A stretch of DNA of 64,000 nt from Corynebacterium sp. (GTDB lineage: Bacteria > Actinomycetota > Actinomycetes > Mycobacteriales > Mycobacteriaceae): positions 124,001-188,000 of the forward strand of contig NZ_JAUNKC010000003.1 of assembly GCF_030532965.1 (NCBI RefSeq), given 5' to 3'. The position numbers and the translations under genes are program-made. Of this stretch, positions 1 to 9,791 are shown piece by piece. The notes beneath the pieces were generated by a model, which worked only from the letters and a program-made list of their open reading frames with translations, was not told where the DNA came from and did not search any database. The first letter of the stretch is position 1, and every line of letters begins with the position of its first letter.

Positions 1-2
1 AA

Positions 3-626
3 TCCGATTCCCCGCGCATTGTGCTTGCATCTTCCTCCCCTTCCCGATTGTCGATTTTGCAATCAGCCGGGGTGGATCCGATCATCGCACCAGCCGATGT
101 CGACGAAGACGCTCTGTTGTCCGGGTTGGCGCACGCCGACCCGGAACAGGTGGTGGTTGCCCTCGCTGCGGCAAAAGCCGCGGCAGTTGCACCGCAGTTC
201 CCGACCGACGTTGTCATCGGGGCGGATTCCATGCTGCTGCTTGATGGAAAACTCCAGGGCAAACCCCACACCGTGGAAGAGACCATTTACCGCTGGCAGG
301 CTCAACGCGGCAAGAAAGCAACACTCATTACCGGTCACTGCTTGGTGTCGCCACGCGGGGAGTTTCAGGCCGCTTCCGCAACCGCCGTGCATTTCGCGGA
401 CGTAACGGATGCTGATATTGCGGCCTATGCGGCTACTGGTGAACCGTTGCCGTGCGCTGGGGCATTTACGTTAGAGGCGATCGGCGGCTGGTTCATCGAC
501 CGCATTGACGGCGACCCGTCGTCGGTCATCGGTCTTTCCCTGCCAGTTCTTAGGCAGGGGCTGTACCATTTTGGGTACCAGGTGCATGAATTCTGGAATA
601 CTGCCAACGCCGCACCGGTTAAATAG
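3..626 (+). CDS. maf: Maf-type nucleotide pyrophosphatase, 5' end outside window
   Basis: Maf proteins hydrolyse non-canonical nucleoside triphosphates in the cytosol and were first linked to septum control. The reading frame is open from base 3 with the residues SDSPRIVLASSSPSR; this is the family N-terminal signature, so the true start very likely lies just upstream of the window. A GTG at 21 would cut into the signature and is unlikely. Further Maf features are the DVDED segment, VVIGADSMLLLDG with the catalytic Asp, and the C-terminal GDPSSVIGLSLP. It ends about 35 bases before the DUF3151 gene on the same strand. In C. glutamicum, maf lies next to the acyl-CoA carboxylase genes, consistent with accBC nearby here. 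Confidence 0.9.
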   Translation, partial: SDSPRIVLASSSPSRLSILQSAGVDPIIAPADVDEDALLSGLAHADPEQVVVALAAAKAAAVAPQFPTDVVIGADSMLLLDGKLQGKPHTVEETIYRWQAQRGKKATLITGHCLVSPRGEFQAASATAVHFADVTDADIAAYAATGEPLPCAGAFTLEAIGGWFIDRIDGDPSSVIGLSLPVLRQGLYHFGYQVHEFWNTANAAPVK

Positions 627-661
627 AACAACCTGATACCACCACCGTAAGGACACAGCTG

Positions 662-1069
662 ATGAATTTTCTCGCCCCACCACCGGTTCTGCTCCCTGTT
701 GACAACATTCCCACCCCCGTGACCGAAGCGGTGGTGCTAGCACACCCGGATTCCCCGCTGGGGTGGGCGATATTAGCCGAAGATGCGATCACTGCGGCTA
801 GCGCTGACGACGCAGCGGCGCATACGGTAGCGACGGCCTATGCTTTTGCCCGCACCGGCTATCATCGCAGTTTGGATCGGTTGCGCGCTAATGGTTGGAA
901 AGGTCAAGGTCCGGTTCCGTTCGACCATGAGCCGAACCAAGGCGTGCTGCGGGCAATCGCAGCGCTTGCGAAGGCCAGCGCATTAATCGGTGACGACGGC
1001 GAGTATGAACGGTGCCGGGCGATGCTTGTCGACGCCGACCCGGCCTGCGTCGAAAAGCTGCTGCCATAA
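662..1069 (+). CDS. DUF3151 family protein
   Basis: A 135-residue soluble protein of the actinobacterial DUF3151 family, function unknown. Typical traits are the N-terminal LLPVD region, the segment HPDSPLGWAILAEDA, a helical middle with VATAYAFARTGYHRSLDRLRANGWKG, and the VPFDHEPNQGVLRAIAALAKA stretch. No signal peptide or membrane segment is present. An AAGGA ribosome site precedes the ATG. The stop codon overlaps the start of the pirin gene (TAATG at 1067-1071), so the two are translationally coupled. Known family members are about this length. Confidence 0.88.
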   Translation: MNFLAPPPVLLPVDNIPTPVTEAVVLAHPDSPLGWAILAEDAITAASADDAAAHTVATAYAFARTGYHRSLDRLRANGWKGQGPVPFDHEPNQGVLRAIAALAKASALIGDDGEYERCRAMLVDADPACVEKLLP

Positions 1070-2010
1070 TGCCAATCCTCACACCGCGCGAAGTCCCGCT
1101 TGGCGGACTACGATCTCTCAACGTCCGGCGCACCTTGCCGCACCGCGATCGCACCTCGGTGGGGCCATGGGTATTTGTCGACCATTTCGGCCCGATGACG
1201 CAATCGATGGACGTAGCCCCGCACCCACACTGCGGACTGTCCACAGTGAGCTGGCTGTTTAGCGGAGAAATCAGGCACAACGATTCCGCGGGCTTCCACG
1301 AAACCATTCGCCCCGGCGAGCTCGTCATGATGACAGCCGGAAATGGCATCGTCCATTCCGAGGAATCGCAGCCCGGCGATCTGCACGGGGCGCAGTTATG
1401 GTTAACGCATCCGGTGGCCGAACGCGAAACGATAAACCCCCAGCCACGGTTGCAGCGCTATACGCCCAAGGCGGAGCACAGTGGCGAGGCAACGATAAAG
1501 GTGTTCCTGGGCGAAATCGCAGGTTTTAGCCCATCCCCCGTGGTAGCGCCATTGGATGCGATCGGGGCGGAGATAAGCATTCCGGCCGGTGGCCTTATCC
1601 GTTTGCCGCTGCGTGATGACTGCGAATACGCGGTTTTAGCCAACGAGACGGATTTCAGCATCAATGGCGAATCCCTCTCAAATGGCAGCTTATGGTTCTG
1701 CGATGCGGTACCAGTCGGTGATTCCTCGGCAACCGGCGGTCGAGAATTGCGAATCGCCGCGGATTCCGGCCCAGCCCATCTTCTTCTCCTCGGCGGTATG
1801 CCGCTGGGTGAAGAGATCGTGATGTTGTGGAATTTCATCGGTCGGGACCATGCGGACGTCCTTGCCATGCGAAACGATTGGGAAGACCCGCAGCGTCGGG
1901 AACAACGCTTCGGCACAGTGAGCGGCTACGGCGGCACCACGACGCGCATTCCAGCACCTCCGCCGCCGATGACCCGACTGCGACCACGCAAGAACGCCCC
2001 CGCCGGTTAG
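1069..2010 (+). CDS. Pirin family cupin protein
   Basis: A 313-residue bicupin of the pirin family; characterised members bind iron and some oxidise quercetin. The start chosen is the ATG at 1069 overlapping the preceding stop codon; an upstream in-frame start at 1012 would lie inside DUF3151. N-terminal cupin signatures are VDHFGPM near residue 40, the metal-binding HPHCGLSTVSWL near 51 and GNGIVHSEE near 96. The C-terminal half has PLGEEIVMLWNFIGRDHADV followed by a basic proline-rich tail. It converges on the acyltransferase gene, the two stop codons sharing the four bases TTAG at 2007-2010. The substrate cannot be read from sequence. Confidence 0.88.
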   Translation: MPILTPREVPLGGLRSLNVRRTLPHRDRTSVGPWVFVDHFGPMTQSMDVAPHPHCGLSTVSWLFSGEIRHNDSAGFHETIRPGELVMMTAGNGIVHSEESQPGDLHGAQLWLTHPVAERETINPQPRLQRYTPKAEHSGEATIKVFLGEIAGFSPSPVVAPLDAIGAEISIPAGGLIRLPLRDDCEYAVLANETDFSINGESLSNGSLWFCDAVPVGDSSATGGRELRIAADSGPAHLLLLGGMPLGEEIVMLWNFIGRDHADVLAMRNDWEDPQRREQRFGTVSGYGGTTTRIPAPPPPMTRLRPRKNAPAG

Positions 2011-4382
2011 CGCAGAACCGAACGGTTGTAGCTTTCAAATTCTTCGATGGAGGTAAATCCCACGCCCTCGTCCGTCGGGTCGTAGGCCCCGTAGTTGTCG
2101 TTATAGAAGGTGCGGGGATAAATCTGGTCGGGTTCCAGCAGCGCTGCCTCTGGCTCGCTGGTTTCCGCTTCCGCTTCGCTTGTCGACGTCACCCCCGACG
2201 TCGACTTCTGCTGCGACGATGCCGATGCGGTGCCAGCCCCGGCCTTATGACCGTATTTACGCGCCGAAGCCGGGCGTTCCGCCTCCCGCACTGGGGCATT
2301 GAGCACCACGTCTTTCATGCTTTCCCATAACAACGGCGCTAGCGAAAGAACGTAATCATCCGACATGTGGTTGCCGTCGCGATAGACATAAATATTGCCG
2401 ATGACCGGCGGGCAATGCCCATTCGGGCAGAACCAATCGGCGGTATCCACCGCCACCTGATTCGGCGCGTTCAGGTACTGGGCGGCCGGGTCAACCGGGG
2501 CGTACACCTCAGCACGAGTGCGACCACACTTAGTAATATCCTGATGCTGTTCAAAGCACTGGGACACCATCTGCCCGGTGCCGTCTGGATTCAGGAACCA
2601 CGGATTATCCCGCAAACCGACGAATGAGATCCCTTCCCGCTGCAAGAAGTCCCACAGGGTACGGTACGAGACCGGGGCTTCGTCCACAAAGCGGGCCTTT
2701 TCCAACAACGGCCGGGTCGAGTTGCTAATCACAACATCCGGCTTATCCAGTTTGATCCGGGCCAAAAGCTTCTTATTAAACGCAGAGCAGTCCGCGCTGA
2801 AGTTATCGTCGCGTTCTTCCACATACGCCGGACACGCCTGGCGAACAATGGGGACTACCCGGAACCCATGTTCCTTTCCTAATAGATCAAGCGCGGCCAT
2901 CCACTGTTCGGCATGGGATCCACCGATAACATAGACCAGCTTGTCGGCGTCACGATCGCCGTAGATGCACTTGCCTGGCTCCCGGTCGATAACCAATTCC
3001 TCGGGGTTATCGTGCAAAAACGACATGCAGCCGTCCTGCCATGCTGGGGAGACCGAATCGGCCAATAAGTAGGGATCAGGCATCGGCTTAGCCGCCGGAA
3101 TCCGGCTCAAGCCCAACGCCGCGGCGCCCGGATACAGCACCGGATCCAGCCGCGCGTCAGCCAAGGCGGCCACCTGCTGCCGCCATAGCTGCGGCACATA
3201 CACCAACGACGCCACCATGGCCACGATCACGAGGCCACCTGCCAGCCGCAACCGAGGCGGCCACGATGTGCGCAACCCGGCCCGGGCCTGGCACACACGG
3301 GCTTCACCAGCAACGGGCCGCTTGCCGTGTTGTTTTAATGGTTCCTCAATAAACCGGTGCGTCAGGTCGGCCAACACCAGCGATACGCCGATCACCGCAA
3401 TGCCCAACCACACACTTGGCGAGGGCATATTCAGATACACCGTGGATACGATCAACAGCGGCCAGTGCCACAGGTACAGCGGATAGGCAACCTGGCCGAG
3501 CCACCGCATAAACCGACTGGCTAACCAACCCGAACCGGCACCGCCACCAAGAACCACCAGCGCCGCACCACCGAGGGGATACAACGCGGCCGGGCCGGGG
3601 AACAACGCGGCGCCGTCGAAAAGCAGGCCGGTGGTGAGCACCATGACCACACCAATAATCGCGAATGCGCGCCGTAACTTGATATTCAAATGCACCCGGG
3701 TAGCAAACAGCGCCAGCAGCGCGCCGAGAGTCATTTCCCATAGGCGGGTGAACGTCGAATAGTAATTCAGCGCCTGGTTCTCGCCGTGCAGGTACGTGGC
3801 GTAGCCCAACGACGCGGCCGTTACCAGCGCCAGAATCGGCGCGGCCAACCGCGCAGCGCTCACCGGCTTATCCGCAGCGAAGCGAAACTTCGCTATCAGC
3901 GCGACGATCGTGGCGAACACAATCGCCCCGACATAAAACTGCCCTTGCACCGCCATCGACCACAGGTGCTGCAACGGGCTGACGGTGGTGCTTGCCGCAC
4001 CGTATTCCGCGCCCTGAGTGGCCAATTCCCAGTTCTGGTAATAGCCAATCGACGCCTCAAGCTGGCGCGCCAGGTTTAAATTCCGCAGCTCTGGCGTGAA
4101 AACCGCCACCGCGAGCGCCGTTGCGCCCAGCACCACCGCCAACGACGGCACCAGGCGGCGAATCGTGCGCCATATCGGCCACCACGGATTAAGGTTAGCG
4201 CCAGGGCGGGTAGCGTAACGGAGCTGGGCACCGAGGAAGAAATAGCCTGAAAGCAAGAGGAAGACATCGACGCCGCCGGAAACCTTGCCGACGAAAACGT
4301 GGAAGATGACAACGAAAGCAATAGCAAGACCGCGCAGACCGTCGAGGTCATAGCGGTATTTACTCGCGTTAAGCTGATCCAT
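2007..4382 (-). CDS. Membrane O-acyltransferase with SGNH domain (OafA/YrhL type)
   Basis: About 791 residues. Residues 1-350 form an acyltransferase-3 integral membrane domain with about ten hydrophobic segments; it opens with YDLDGLRGLAIAFVVIFH, where Asp-Gly-Leu-Arg-Gly and the following His are the family hallmark. After a last membrane segment near 375, an extracytoplasmic SGNH-like domain carries GGSHAEQW near residue 485 (GDSH in most relatives, here Gly replaces Asp) and DGNHMSDDY near 672. The tail after 720 is low-complexity and acidic. Such enzymes acylate cell-surface glycans; in corynebacteria a wall polysaccharide or trehalose lipid is plausible but not shown. ATG at 4382 follows GGAG; a TTG lies one codon upstream. 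Confidence 0.87.
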   Translation of the reverse strand: MDQLNASKYRYDLDGLRGLAIAFVVIFHVFVGKVSGGVDVFLLLSGYFFLGAQLRYATRPGANLNPWWPIWRTIRRLVPSLAVVLGATALAVAVFTPELRNLNLARQLEASIGYYQNWELATQGAEYGAASTTVSPLQHLWSMAVQGQFYVGAIVFATIVALIAKFRFAADKPVSAARLAAPILALVTAASLGYATYLHGENQALNYYSTFTRLWEMTLGALLALFATRVHLNIKLRRAFAIIGVVMVLTTGLLFDGAALFPGPAALYPLGGAALVVLGGGAGSGWLASRFMRWLGQVAYPLYLWHWPLLIVSTVYLNMPSPSVWLGIAVIGVSLVLADLTHRFIEEPLKQHGKRPVAGEARVCQARAGLRTSWPPRLRLAGGLVIVAMVASLVYVPQLWRQQVAALADARLDPVLYPGAAALGLSRIPAAKPMPDPYLLADSVSPAWQDGCMSFLHDNPEELVIDREPGKCIYGDRDADKLVYVIGGSHAEQWMAALDLLGKEHGFRVVPIVRQACPAYVEERDDNFSADCSAFNKKLLARIKLDKPDVVISNSTRPLLEKARFVDEAPVSYRTLWDFLQREGISFVGLRDNPWFLNPDGTGQMVSQCFEQHQDITKCGRTRAEVYAPVDPAAQYLNAPNQVAVDTADWFCPNGHCPPVIGNIYVYRDGNHMSDDYVLSLAPLLWESMKDVVLNAPVREAERPASARKYGHKAGAGTASASSQQKSTSGVTSTSEAEAETSEPEAALLEPDQIYPRTFYNDNYGAYDPTDEGVGFTSIEEFESYNRSVLR

Positions 4383-4806
4383 CAATCTCCCCAGTCACTG
4401 GAAACCCATTGCATTAGCCATGGTGGCGTCACAACACTCGACGGCCCGCAGTGTTTGACCCACAACTTCGAACCGTCCCTCCCACAATAGGCCGGGGGTT
4501 TCCTCTGCTCAAATAGCTACCCCAACCCCTCACACGCCTGGGGTTATGGTGAGATTTGCGTCATAGATAGCTCATTTTCTAGCTTTCGTTAAAAAGCACA
4601 AAAGCCACAACATAAGCGACAGCCCGTGTATTTTTTGAACCTCTAAATTCCGAAAGGCGCCATCTAATACGATGGTGTACACCTTCTACCAAACCATAGA
4701 CTGCCACGCATGTTGCGGCAGAAAGAATTATAAACCACGAAACACAAAATCACGGTTGCCCCACCCTATTCGTGTGGTGGAAACAACCGTGACCTGTAGT
4801 TTTTAG
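4383..4806. other. Intergenic region, no gene seen
   Basis: This stretch separates two leftward genes. It should hold the acyltransferase promoter near its left end, but I found no convincing -10/-35 pair. It is AT-rich around 4560-4750 and contains the stem-loop listed separately at 4751-4791. Short open frames here lack ribosome sites and family features. Confidence 0.5.
4751..4791 (-). terminator. Stem-loop terminator after the Cj0069-like gene
   Basis: CACGGTTG at 4751-4758 pairs with CAACCGTG at 4784-4791, and CCACC/GGTGG pair inside. Read leftward, the stem is followed by a T-rich run (ATTTTGTGTTT), as expected for an intrinsic terminator of the leftward gene ending at 4822. Confidence 0.7.
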
Positions 4807-4821
4807 GTGGAAGATTGCAAA

Positions 4822-5880
4822 TTATGCGTGCTTAGCCTCAACCCGGCCGATGGCTTCCTTCGCAACCAATTCCTGAATGCCCATGTCCAGCTCGGAGGTG
4901 AAGCCTACACACGAGCAGTTGATCTCGCCGAGAACGTATGTATCGGAGCCATCCTCAGCATCAGCAAGCATGAAGTCGGCCGTCCAAATCAATGGGATAT
5001 TGTCGCCGCCGAGCTTCTCAGCGATAACTGGTCGAGCCTCAGCGAACATATCCACCAAGTCCTGCCATGCTTCTGGCTTATCGTAGGTGTACTTCGCGCC
5101 AGAGAACAGGGTTGCGGAGAAGTTGTCGCCGCCCTCTGCAGGCTTCTTGTGAACGACGAATACAGGGTGCGGGCCAACCAAGAGGATACGGATCTCACCT
5201 TCAACGATGCGAGGCATGAACCGCATGTCAACCAACATACCGTTGTCGCCAATGATGTACTGATCGCAGAAGTCCATGAACTCGCCCAGCTCCCGGATTT
5301 CGGTGTGGTTGTCCACAGCTTCGGTGCACCGCAACTTGGTGTCCAGCGGAAGGGCAGTACCCGGAGTGACCGAGGCAGCCAGTTCCTTGTCCTCCAGCTG
5401 CACGCGCCAGATGCCTTCGCCGGTGGAACCGCGGTTTTGCTTCAACACGCGCTCGCCGTAGGAAATGGAGGTCGGGAAAGTGTTGTGGAAGGTCTCAACA
5501 TCGTAGTATGCGGCGGTATCAGCCGGAACCAGGTCGGTGTCGTTTAGCTTGACCAGCGCATCCTTGGCACCATAAGCCATCATTTCCGCCGGGGTGGACA
5601 TACCAACCAGGCCTGCATCGCTGAGCTTGGTCAACAGGTCGAAATACCCCTTTTCGCCGCCCGGGATATTGCCAGGATTAACGCGGGAGATATAGGCATC
5701 GAAATTCTTGGAAACGTAGTCAAATAGGGTTTCTGCCCATTCCGGACGGTAGTACACTACCTCTGCATGCCAGCCTGCTTCTTTGATGGCATTGACAATC
5801 GGCATGGTGTCTTTGCGGTGCCCATCGATGAACTTATCGGAGCCGCCTTCGACCTCAAATACAACAATGCTCTTATGCAC
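4822..5880 (-). CDS. Cj0069-like protein (ATP-grasp-like, function unknown)
   Basis: A 352-residue soluble protein resembling the family named after Campylobacter Cj0069. The middle and C-terminal parts look like an ATP-grasp fold: VLKQNRGSTGEGIWRVQ (glycine-rich nucleotide loop), EGEIRILLVGPHPVFVVHKKP, and IPLIWTADFMLADAEDG..YVLGEINCSCVGF, where the Glu-Ile-Asn triad resembles metal-binding residues of ATP-grasp ligases. The start is GTG at 5880 behind AAAGGG. It stands alone, with a terminator downstream. The substrate is unknown; a carboxylate-amine ligation would fit the fold, but that is inference. Confidence 0.7.
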   Translation of the reverse strand: MHKSIVVFEVEGGSDKFIDGHRKDTMPIVNAIKEAGWHAEVVYYRPEWAETLFDYVSKNFDAYISRVNPGNIPGGEKGYFDLLTKLSDAGLVGMSTPAEMMAYGAKDALVKLNDTDLVPADTAAYYDVETFHNTFPTSISYGERVLKQNRGSTGEGIWRVQLEDKELAASVTPGTALPLDTKLRCTEAVDNHTEIRELGEFMDFCDQYIIGDNGMLVDMRFMPRIVEGEIRILLVGPHPVFVVHKKPAEGGDNFSATLFSGAKYTYDKPEAWQDLVDMFAEARPVIAEKLGGDNIPLIWTADFMLADAEDGSDTYVLGEINCSCVGFTSELDMGIQELVAKEAIGRVEAKHA

Positions 5881-6531
5881 GGTGGTGCCCTTTCGCGGGA
5901 ATCAAATGCTCATTAGGTTGGTACGAGCACGAACTATGGATGATGGAAATGCCTGCCTGGTAGATAAAACCCAACCCTCGATACCGCTTCCACGATGGTG
6001 ATCAACTGCCACCAGGTGTCGTCGAAAAGCACCGCCAAAACCCGCTTTAACAGCGACGATGGCGATCAGGCCGAAGTGCTACATAACCAAGCACACCCCA
6101 AATATTTTAGTCAACAAAACGTGGCGCCGCTCGCTTCAATACCAAAAGGTAACCAATGCCACACACCACCGCTTCTTGTTAAAAGATCAACGAACCCCAC
6201 CCCCCAGCTTCCCACATCGCTGCACCCCATCAGCCGCACAACTGTGCACCTAGATTTCCACCCCTATTTTCACACACTCCCACATTGACCGAATAGATCC
6301 ACCGCGCTCCAAACCTCAGTCCACACGTCACCTCGCCCCACGCAACACACCCTCCTTTCACCTCTTTCGCCCATCGCCGACGGCACCAATGTCCCACGCC
6401 GCCCCTCTACGAATGCAACTTACGCAAATTTTCACATCGGTTGCCCACGTTTAAACCAAAAATGGGACTACCCTTGAAAAGAAATCAAGATTTTTACTCA
6501 ATGCGATAGACAGAAAGGCCTTATCTTCGAT
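5881..6531. other. Intergenic region between divergent genes, no gene seen
   Basis: About 650 bases separate the leftward Cj0069-like gene from rightward sseA. The centre is C-rich and A-rich on the plus strand with little G; its open frames have compositions unlike protein and no ribosome sites. One copy of the iterated 11-mer CGTCGANAAGC lies at 6020-6030. The sseA promoter is expected near 6430-6510, where the sequence becomes AT-rich, but I cannot fix its elements. Confidence 0.5.
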
Positions 6532-7482
6532 ATGCCTGCGCCATTTGACCCAGATCCGCACTTTGCCGAATACGCCCACCCGGAACGGCTAGTCTCAGCC
6601 TCTTGGCTTTCCGCCCGACTCGGCACCCCGGGGCTCCGCGTCGTCGAATCTGACGAAGACCCCCGCCAATACGACATCGGGCACATTCCCGGGGCGGTAC
6701 GCATTGACTGGCACCGCGACCTTAACGATCCGCTCTCGCGCGACTTTTTAAGCCCAGAACGATTCGCCGAGCTCATGAACGAAAAAGGCATCGCACGCGA
6801 CGACACCGTGGTTATCTATGGCGATAAATCAAATACTTGGGCCGCTTTTTCCCTCTGGGTTTTTGAATTATTTGGACACAAAGACGTCCGCCTACTTAAC
6901 GGCGGACGAGATGCCTGGATCGCGGAAGAACGGGACACCAACTACGTTGTTCCCGACTACCCTGCCACCAATTATCCGGTCGTGGACCGACGAGACGACG
7001 AAATCCGCGCCTTCGTTTCCGACATTATCGGCGAACCACCGGCTGGCGAATACAATCCGGAGGCACGGCGCATCACCGACGCAACAATCCTGGATGTTCG
7101 TAGTTCGGAGGAATATATGGGGACACCCCCGGACAACACCCCCAATACGGGGGTATTACGCCAGGGACATATCCCCCGCGCGGTGAACGTCGCGTGGGAA
7201 AACGCAGTCTACCCGAACTCCCGATTCCGCTCTCGCGCCGAGCTAGAGACGGCTTTTGAACCGGCTATCAATGCAGACGAAACAATCGTCTATTGCTATC
7301 AAGGGCACCGGGCTGCGCACAGCTGGTTCGTGTTAAAGTACCTGCTAGGGTGCGAAAATGTTCGCAATTACGACGGATCGTGGGCCGAATGGGGAAACAT
7401 GGTCCGGATGCCGATTCGGAAAGGTGAAGACCCAGACAACCTCGAAATGTCATTGGAATGGAACAGCACCACGCATCGGTAA
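6532..7482 (+). CDS. sseA: Thiosulfate/3-mercaptopyruvate sulfurtransferase, tandem rhodanese
   Basis: A 316-residue cytosolic protein with two rhodanese domains. The N-terminal structural domain carries [18 protein letters not shown] and [15 protein letters not shown] (no catalytic Cys). The C-terminal domain carries [27 protein letters not shown] and the active loop [11 protein letters not shown] with catalytic Cys255. The loop differs from the CRIGERS type common in mycobacterial SseA. In C. glutamicum the homologue (thtR) sits beside accBC, as here. No strong ribosome site is visible upstream; AGAAAGG lies about 11 bases from the ATG. Confidence 0.9.
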   Translation: MPAPFDPDPHFAEYAHPERLVSASWLSARLGTPGLRVVESDEDPRQYDIGHIPGAVRIDWHRDLNDPLSRDFLSPERFAELMNEKGIARDDTVVIYGDKSNTWAAFSLWVFELFGHKDVRLLNGGRDAWIAEERDTNYVVPDYPATNYPVVDRRDDEIRAFVSDIIGEPPAGEYNPEARRITDATILDVRSSEEYMGTPPDNTPNTGVLRQGHIPRAVNVAWENAVYPNSRFRSRAELETAFEPAINADETIVYCYQGHRAAHSWFVLKYLLGCENVRNYDGSWAEWGNMVRMPIRKGEDPDNLEMSLEWNSTTHR

Positions 7483-7691
7483 ATTTTTTAGTTCGCAGTT
7501 TTTGCTTTATGCCGGGCGTAAATGTGTAAGAATGTTTAACGCCAAGCGCTTCAATTTTTGTATGGGTTGTTCCAATCCCACAATCACATATCGCCACAAC
7601 CCGGCACTGCCGACTTAGTGGTGAAGTACCGAAGCGACAGCTGACAACTAAAACTCCAAATGATTACATCAACGAACCAGGAGAGCTTCAC

Positions 7692-9473
7692 GTGACTGTG
7701 GAATCCAGGAAGATCACAAAGGTTCTCGTCGCCAACCGCGGCGAGATCGCCATCCGTGTTATTCGCGCCGCTCGTGACGCAGGCATTGCCAGCGTTGCTG
7801 TCTACGCAGAACCAGACGCGGATGCCCCATTCGTTACCATGGCTGACGAGGCATTTGCCCTCGGCGGCCAGAACTCCGCAGAGTCCTACCTGGTCTTTGA
7901 CAAGATCCTCGACGCTGCGAAGAAGTCCGGCGCCGACGCTATCCACCCAGGCTACGGCTTCCTTTCCGAAAACGGCGACTTCGCCGAGGCGGTAATCAAC
8001 GCCGGCCTCATCTGGATCGGCCCATCCCCGCAATCTATTCGCGACTTGGGTGACAAGGTAACCGCCCGCCACATCGCGCTGCGCGCCGACGCACCAATGG
8101 CACCAGGCACCAAGGAACCTGTGAAAGACGCTGCTGAGGTAGTAGCTTTCGCTAAGGAATACGGCCTGCCAATCGCCATCAAGGCTGCATTCGGTGGCGG
8201 TGGCCGCGGCATGAAGGTCGCCTACTCCATGGACGAAGTTGAAGAGCTGTACGAATCTGCCACCCGTGAGGCTGTCGCAGCCTTCGGTCGCGGTGAATGC
8301 TTCGTTGAACGCTACTTGGATAAAGCCCGCCACGTCGAGTGCCAGGTTCTGGCCGACATGCACGGCAACGTTATCGTTGCTGGTACCCGTGACTGCTCCC
8401 TGCAGCGTCGCTTCCAAAAGCTTGTCGAGGAAGCCCCTGCCCCATATCTCACCAACGAACAGCGCACCTCCCTGCACGAATCCGCAAAGCGCATCTGTAA
8501 GGAAGCTGGCTACTACGGTGCAGGTACCGTTGAATACTTGGTCGGCTCGGACGGCCTGATCTCCTTCCTTGAGGTCAACACCCGTCTCCAGGTGGAACAC
8601 CCAGTCACCGAAGCCACCACCGGCCTGGACCTGGTTCGCGAACAGTTCCGCATCGCTGAGGGCAAGGAACTCCACATCAAGGAAGACCCAACCCCACGCG
8701 GCCATGCATTCGAGTTCCGTATCAACGGCGAAGACGCTGGCTCCAACTTCATGCCAGCACCAGGCACCATCACCAAGTACGTTGAGCCTGCAGGCCCAGG
8801 TGTCCGCATGGACTCCGGCATCGTTGAAGGCTCCGTTATCGGTGGCCAATTCGACTCCATGCTGGCCAAGCTAATCGTTTTCGGTGAAACCCGCGAAGAA
8901 GCCCTCCAGCGCTCCCGCCGCGCCCTGGCCGAGTACATCGTTGAGGGTATGCCAACCGCCATTCCATTCCACCGCCACATCGTGGAAAACCCAGCCTTCG
9001 TTGGCGACGAAAACGGCTTCGACGTCTACACCAAGTGGATTGAGGAAGAATGGGATAACCCAATCCCGCCATACGTTGACCCAGCTGACGCTGAGGAAGC
9101 CGAAGAAGCTACCCCGAACCAGAAGGTTGTCGTGGAAATCGACGGCCGTCGCGTCGAAATCGCACTTCCGGGCGACCTCGCCCTAGGTGGTGGCGGTGCC
9201 GGTGGCGCAAAGAAGAAGGCCAAGAAGCGCCGCTCTGGCGGTGCCAAGGCTGGCGTCTCCGGTGATGCAGTAGCCGCACCAATGCAGGGCACCGTTATCA
9301 AGGTCAACGTTGAGGAAGGCCAGGAAGTCGCTGAGGGTGACGTCGTGGTTGTCCTTGAGGCCATGAAGATGGAAAACCCAGTAAAGGCTCACAAGTCCGG
9401 CGTTGTTACCGGCCTGGCCGTCGCCGCAGGCGAAGGCGTGACCAAGGGCTCCGTTATGATGGAACTGAAGTAA
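7692..9473 (+). CDS. accBC: Acyl-CoA carboxylase alpha subunit (biotin carboxylase + BCCP)
   Basis: A 593-residue fusion that carboxylates biotin with bicarbonate and ATP and passes the carboxyl group to AccD beta subunits for malonyl-CoA and mycolic acid synthesis. It has the biotin carboxylase N-domain ([21 protein letters not shown]), an ATP-grasp loop [25 protein letters not shown], a basic linker around residue 510 ([11 protein letters not shown]) and a C-terminal biotinyl domain with EAMKMEN, biotinylated at Lys559. The start is GTG at 7692 behind AGGAGA. Codon choice is noticeably more uniform than in neighbours, as for a highly expressed gene. A strong terminator follows. Confidence 0.96.
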   Translation: MTVESRKITKVLVANRGEIAIRVIRAARDAGIASVAVYAEPDADAPFVTMADEAFALGGQNSAESYLVFDKILDAAKKSGADAIHPGYGFLSENGDFAEAVINAGLIWIGPSPQSIRDLGDKVTARHIALRADAPMAPGTKEPVKDAAEVVAFAKEYGLPIAIKAAFGGGGRGMKVAYSMDEVEELYESATREAVAAFGRGECFVERYLDKARHVECQVLADMHGNVIVAGTRDCSLQRRFQKLVEEAPAPYLTNEQRTSLHESAKRICKEAGYYGAGTVEYLVGSDGLISFLEVNTRLQVEHPVTEATTGLDLVREQFRIAEGKELHIKEDPTPRGHAFEFRINGEDAGSNFMPAPGTITKYVEPAGPGVRMDSGIVEGSVIGGQFDSMLAKLIVFGETREEALQRSRRALAEYIVEGMPTAIPFHRHIVENPAFVGDENGFDVYTKWIEEEWDNPIPPYVDPADAEEAEEATPNQKVVVEIDGRRVEIALPGDLALGGGGAGGAKKKAKKRRSGGAKAGVSGDAVAAPMQGTVIKVNVEEGQEVAEGDVVVVLEAMKMENPVKAHKSGVVTGLAVAAGEGVTKGSVMMELK

Positions 9474-9492
9474 TTAGTTTTCCGTCTTTTCC

Positions 9493-9533
9493 AACGCGGG
9501 TTGTAGCCCCTTGTGTGGGCTGCAACCCGCGTT
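9493..9533 (+). terminator. Intrinsic terminator of accBC
   Basis: A 17-base stem (9493-9509 pairing with 9517-9533, one G-T wobble) starting AACGCGGGTTG is followed by TTTTCTTGTTTTGTTTTT. It lies 20 bases after the accBC stop codon. Confidence 0.92.
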
Positions 9534-9733
9534 TTCTTGTTTTGTTTTTGACCCTGCCCTAGTCAGAACCGACGTACACGCAATATTACACTCACTCATT
9601 TGACACCCGTGCCGGATAGCAAAGCGCATCCGCTTCTTCGCTAATTCCAGTCCTAAAAGATCATCCGCCCTGGTCCTCCAGTATTTTGGTCGCAGTTTCG
9701 AAGCGGGTTTGGACCTGGCCTCTATCAGTTATC

Positions 9734-9774
9734 AATAAGGCGTCCTTGGTTAAATCGCCCAAGGACGCCTTATT
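9734..9774 (-). terminator. Perfect 16-bp inverted repeat, terminator of the giant helicase gene
   Basis: AATAAGGCGTCCTTGG at 9734-9749 pairs perfectly with 9759-9774 across a 9-base loop. It lies just beyond the stop codon of the leftward gene at 9792. The A/T ends of the arms let it act in either direction. Confidence 0.8.
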
Positions 9775-9791
9775 TGGTGATGGAGAAGTAG

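Noticed and set aside
5995..6288. A 97-codon plus-strand frame before sseA
   Set aside because: Rich in His, Pro, Thr and Asn from the A/C-rich base composition, with no ribosome site; not protein-like.
9734..9774. The 16-bp perfect inverted repeat as an attachment site or IS end
   Set aside because: It has terminator geometry right after the stop codon of a leftward gene, and no integrase or transposase is nearby.
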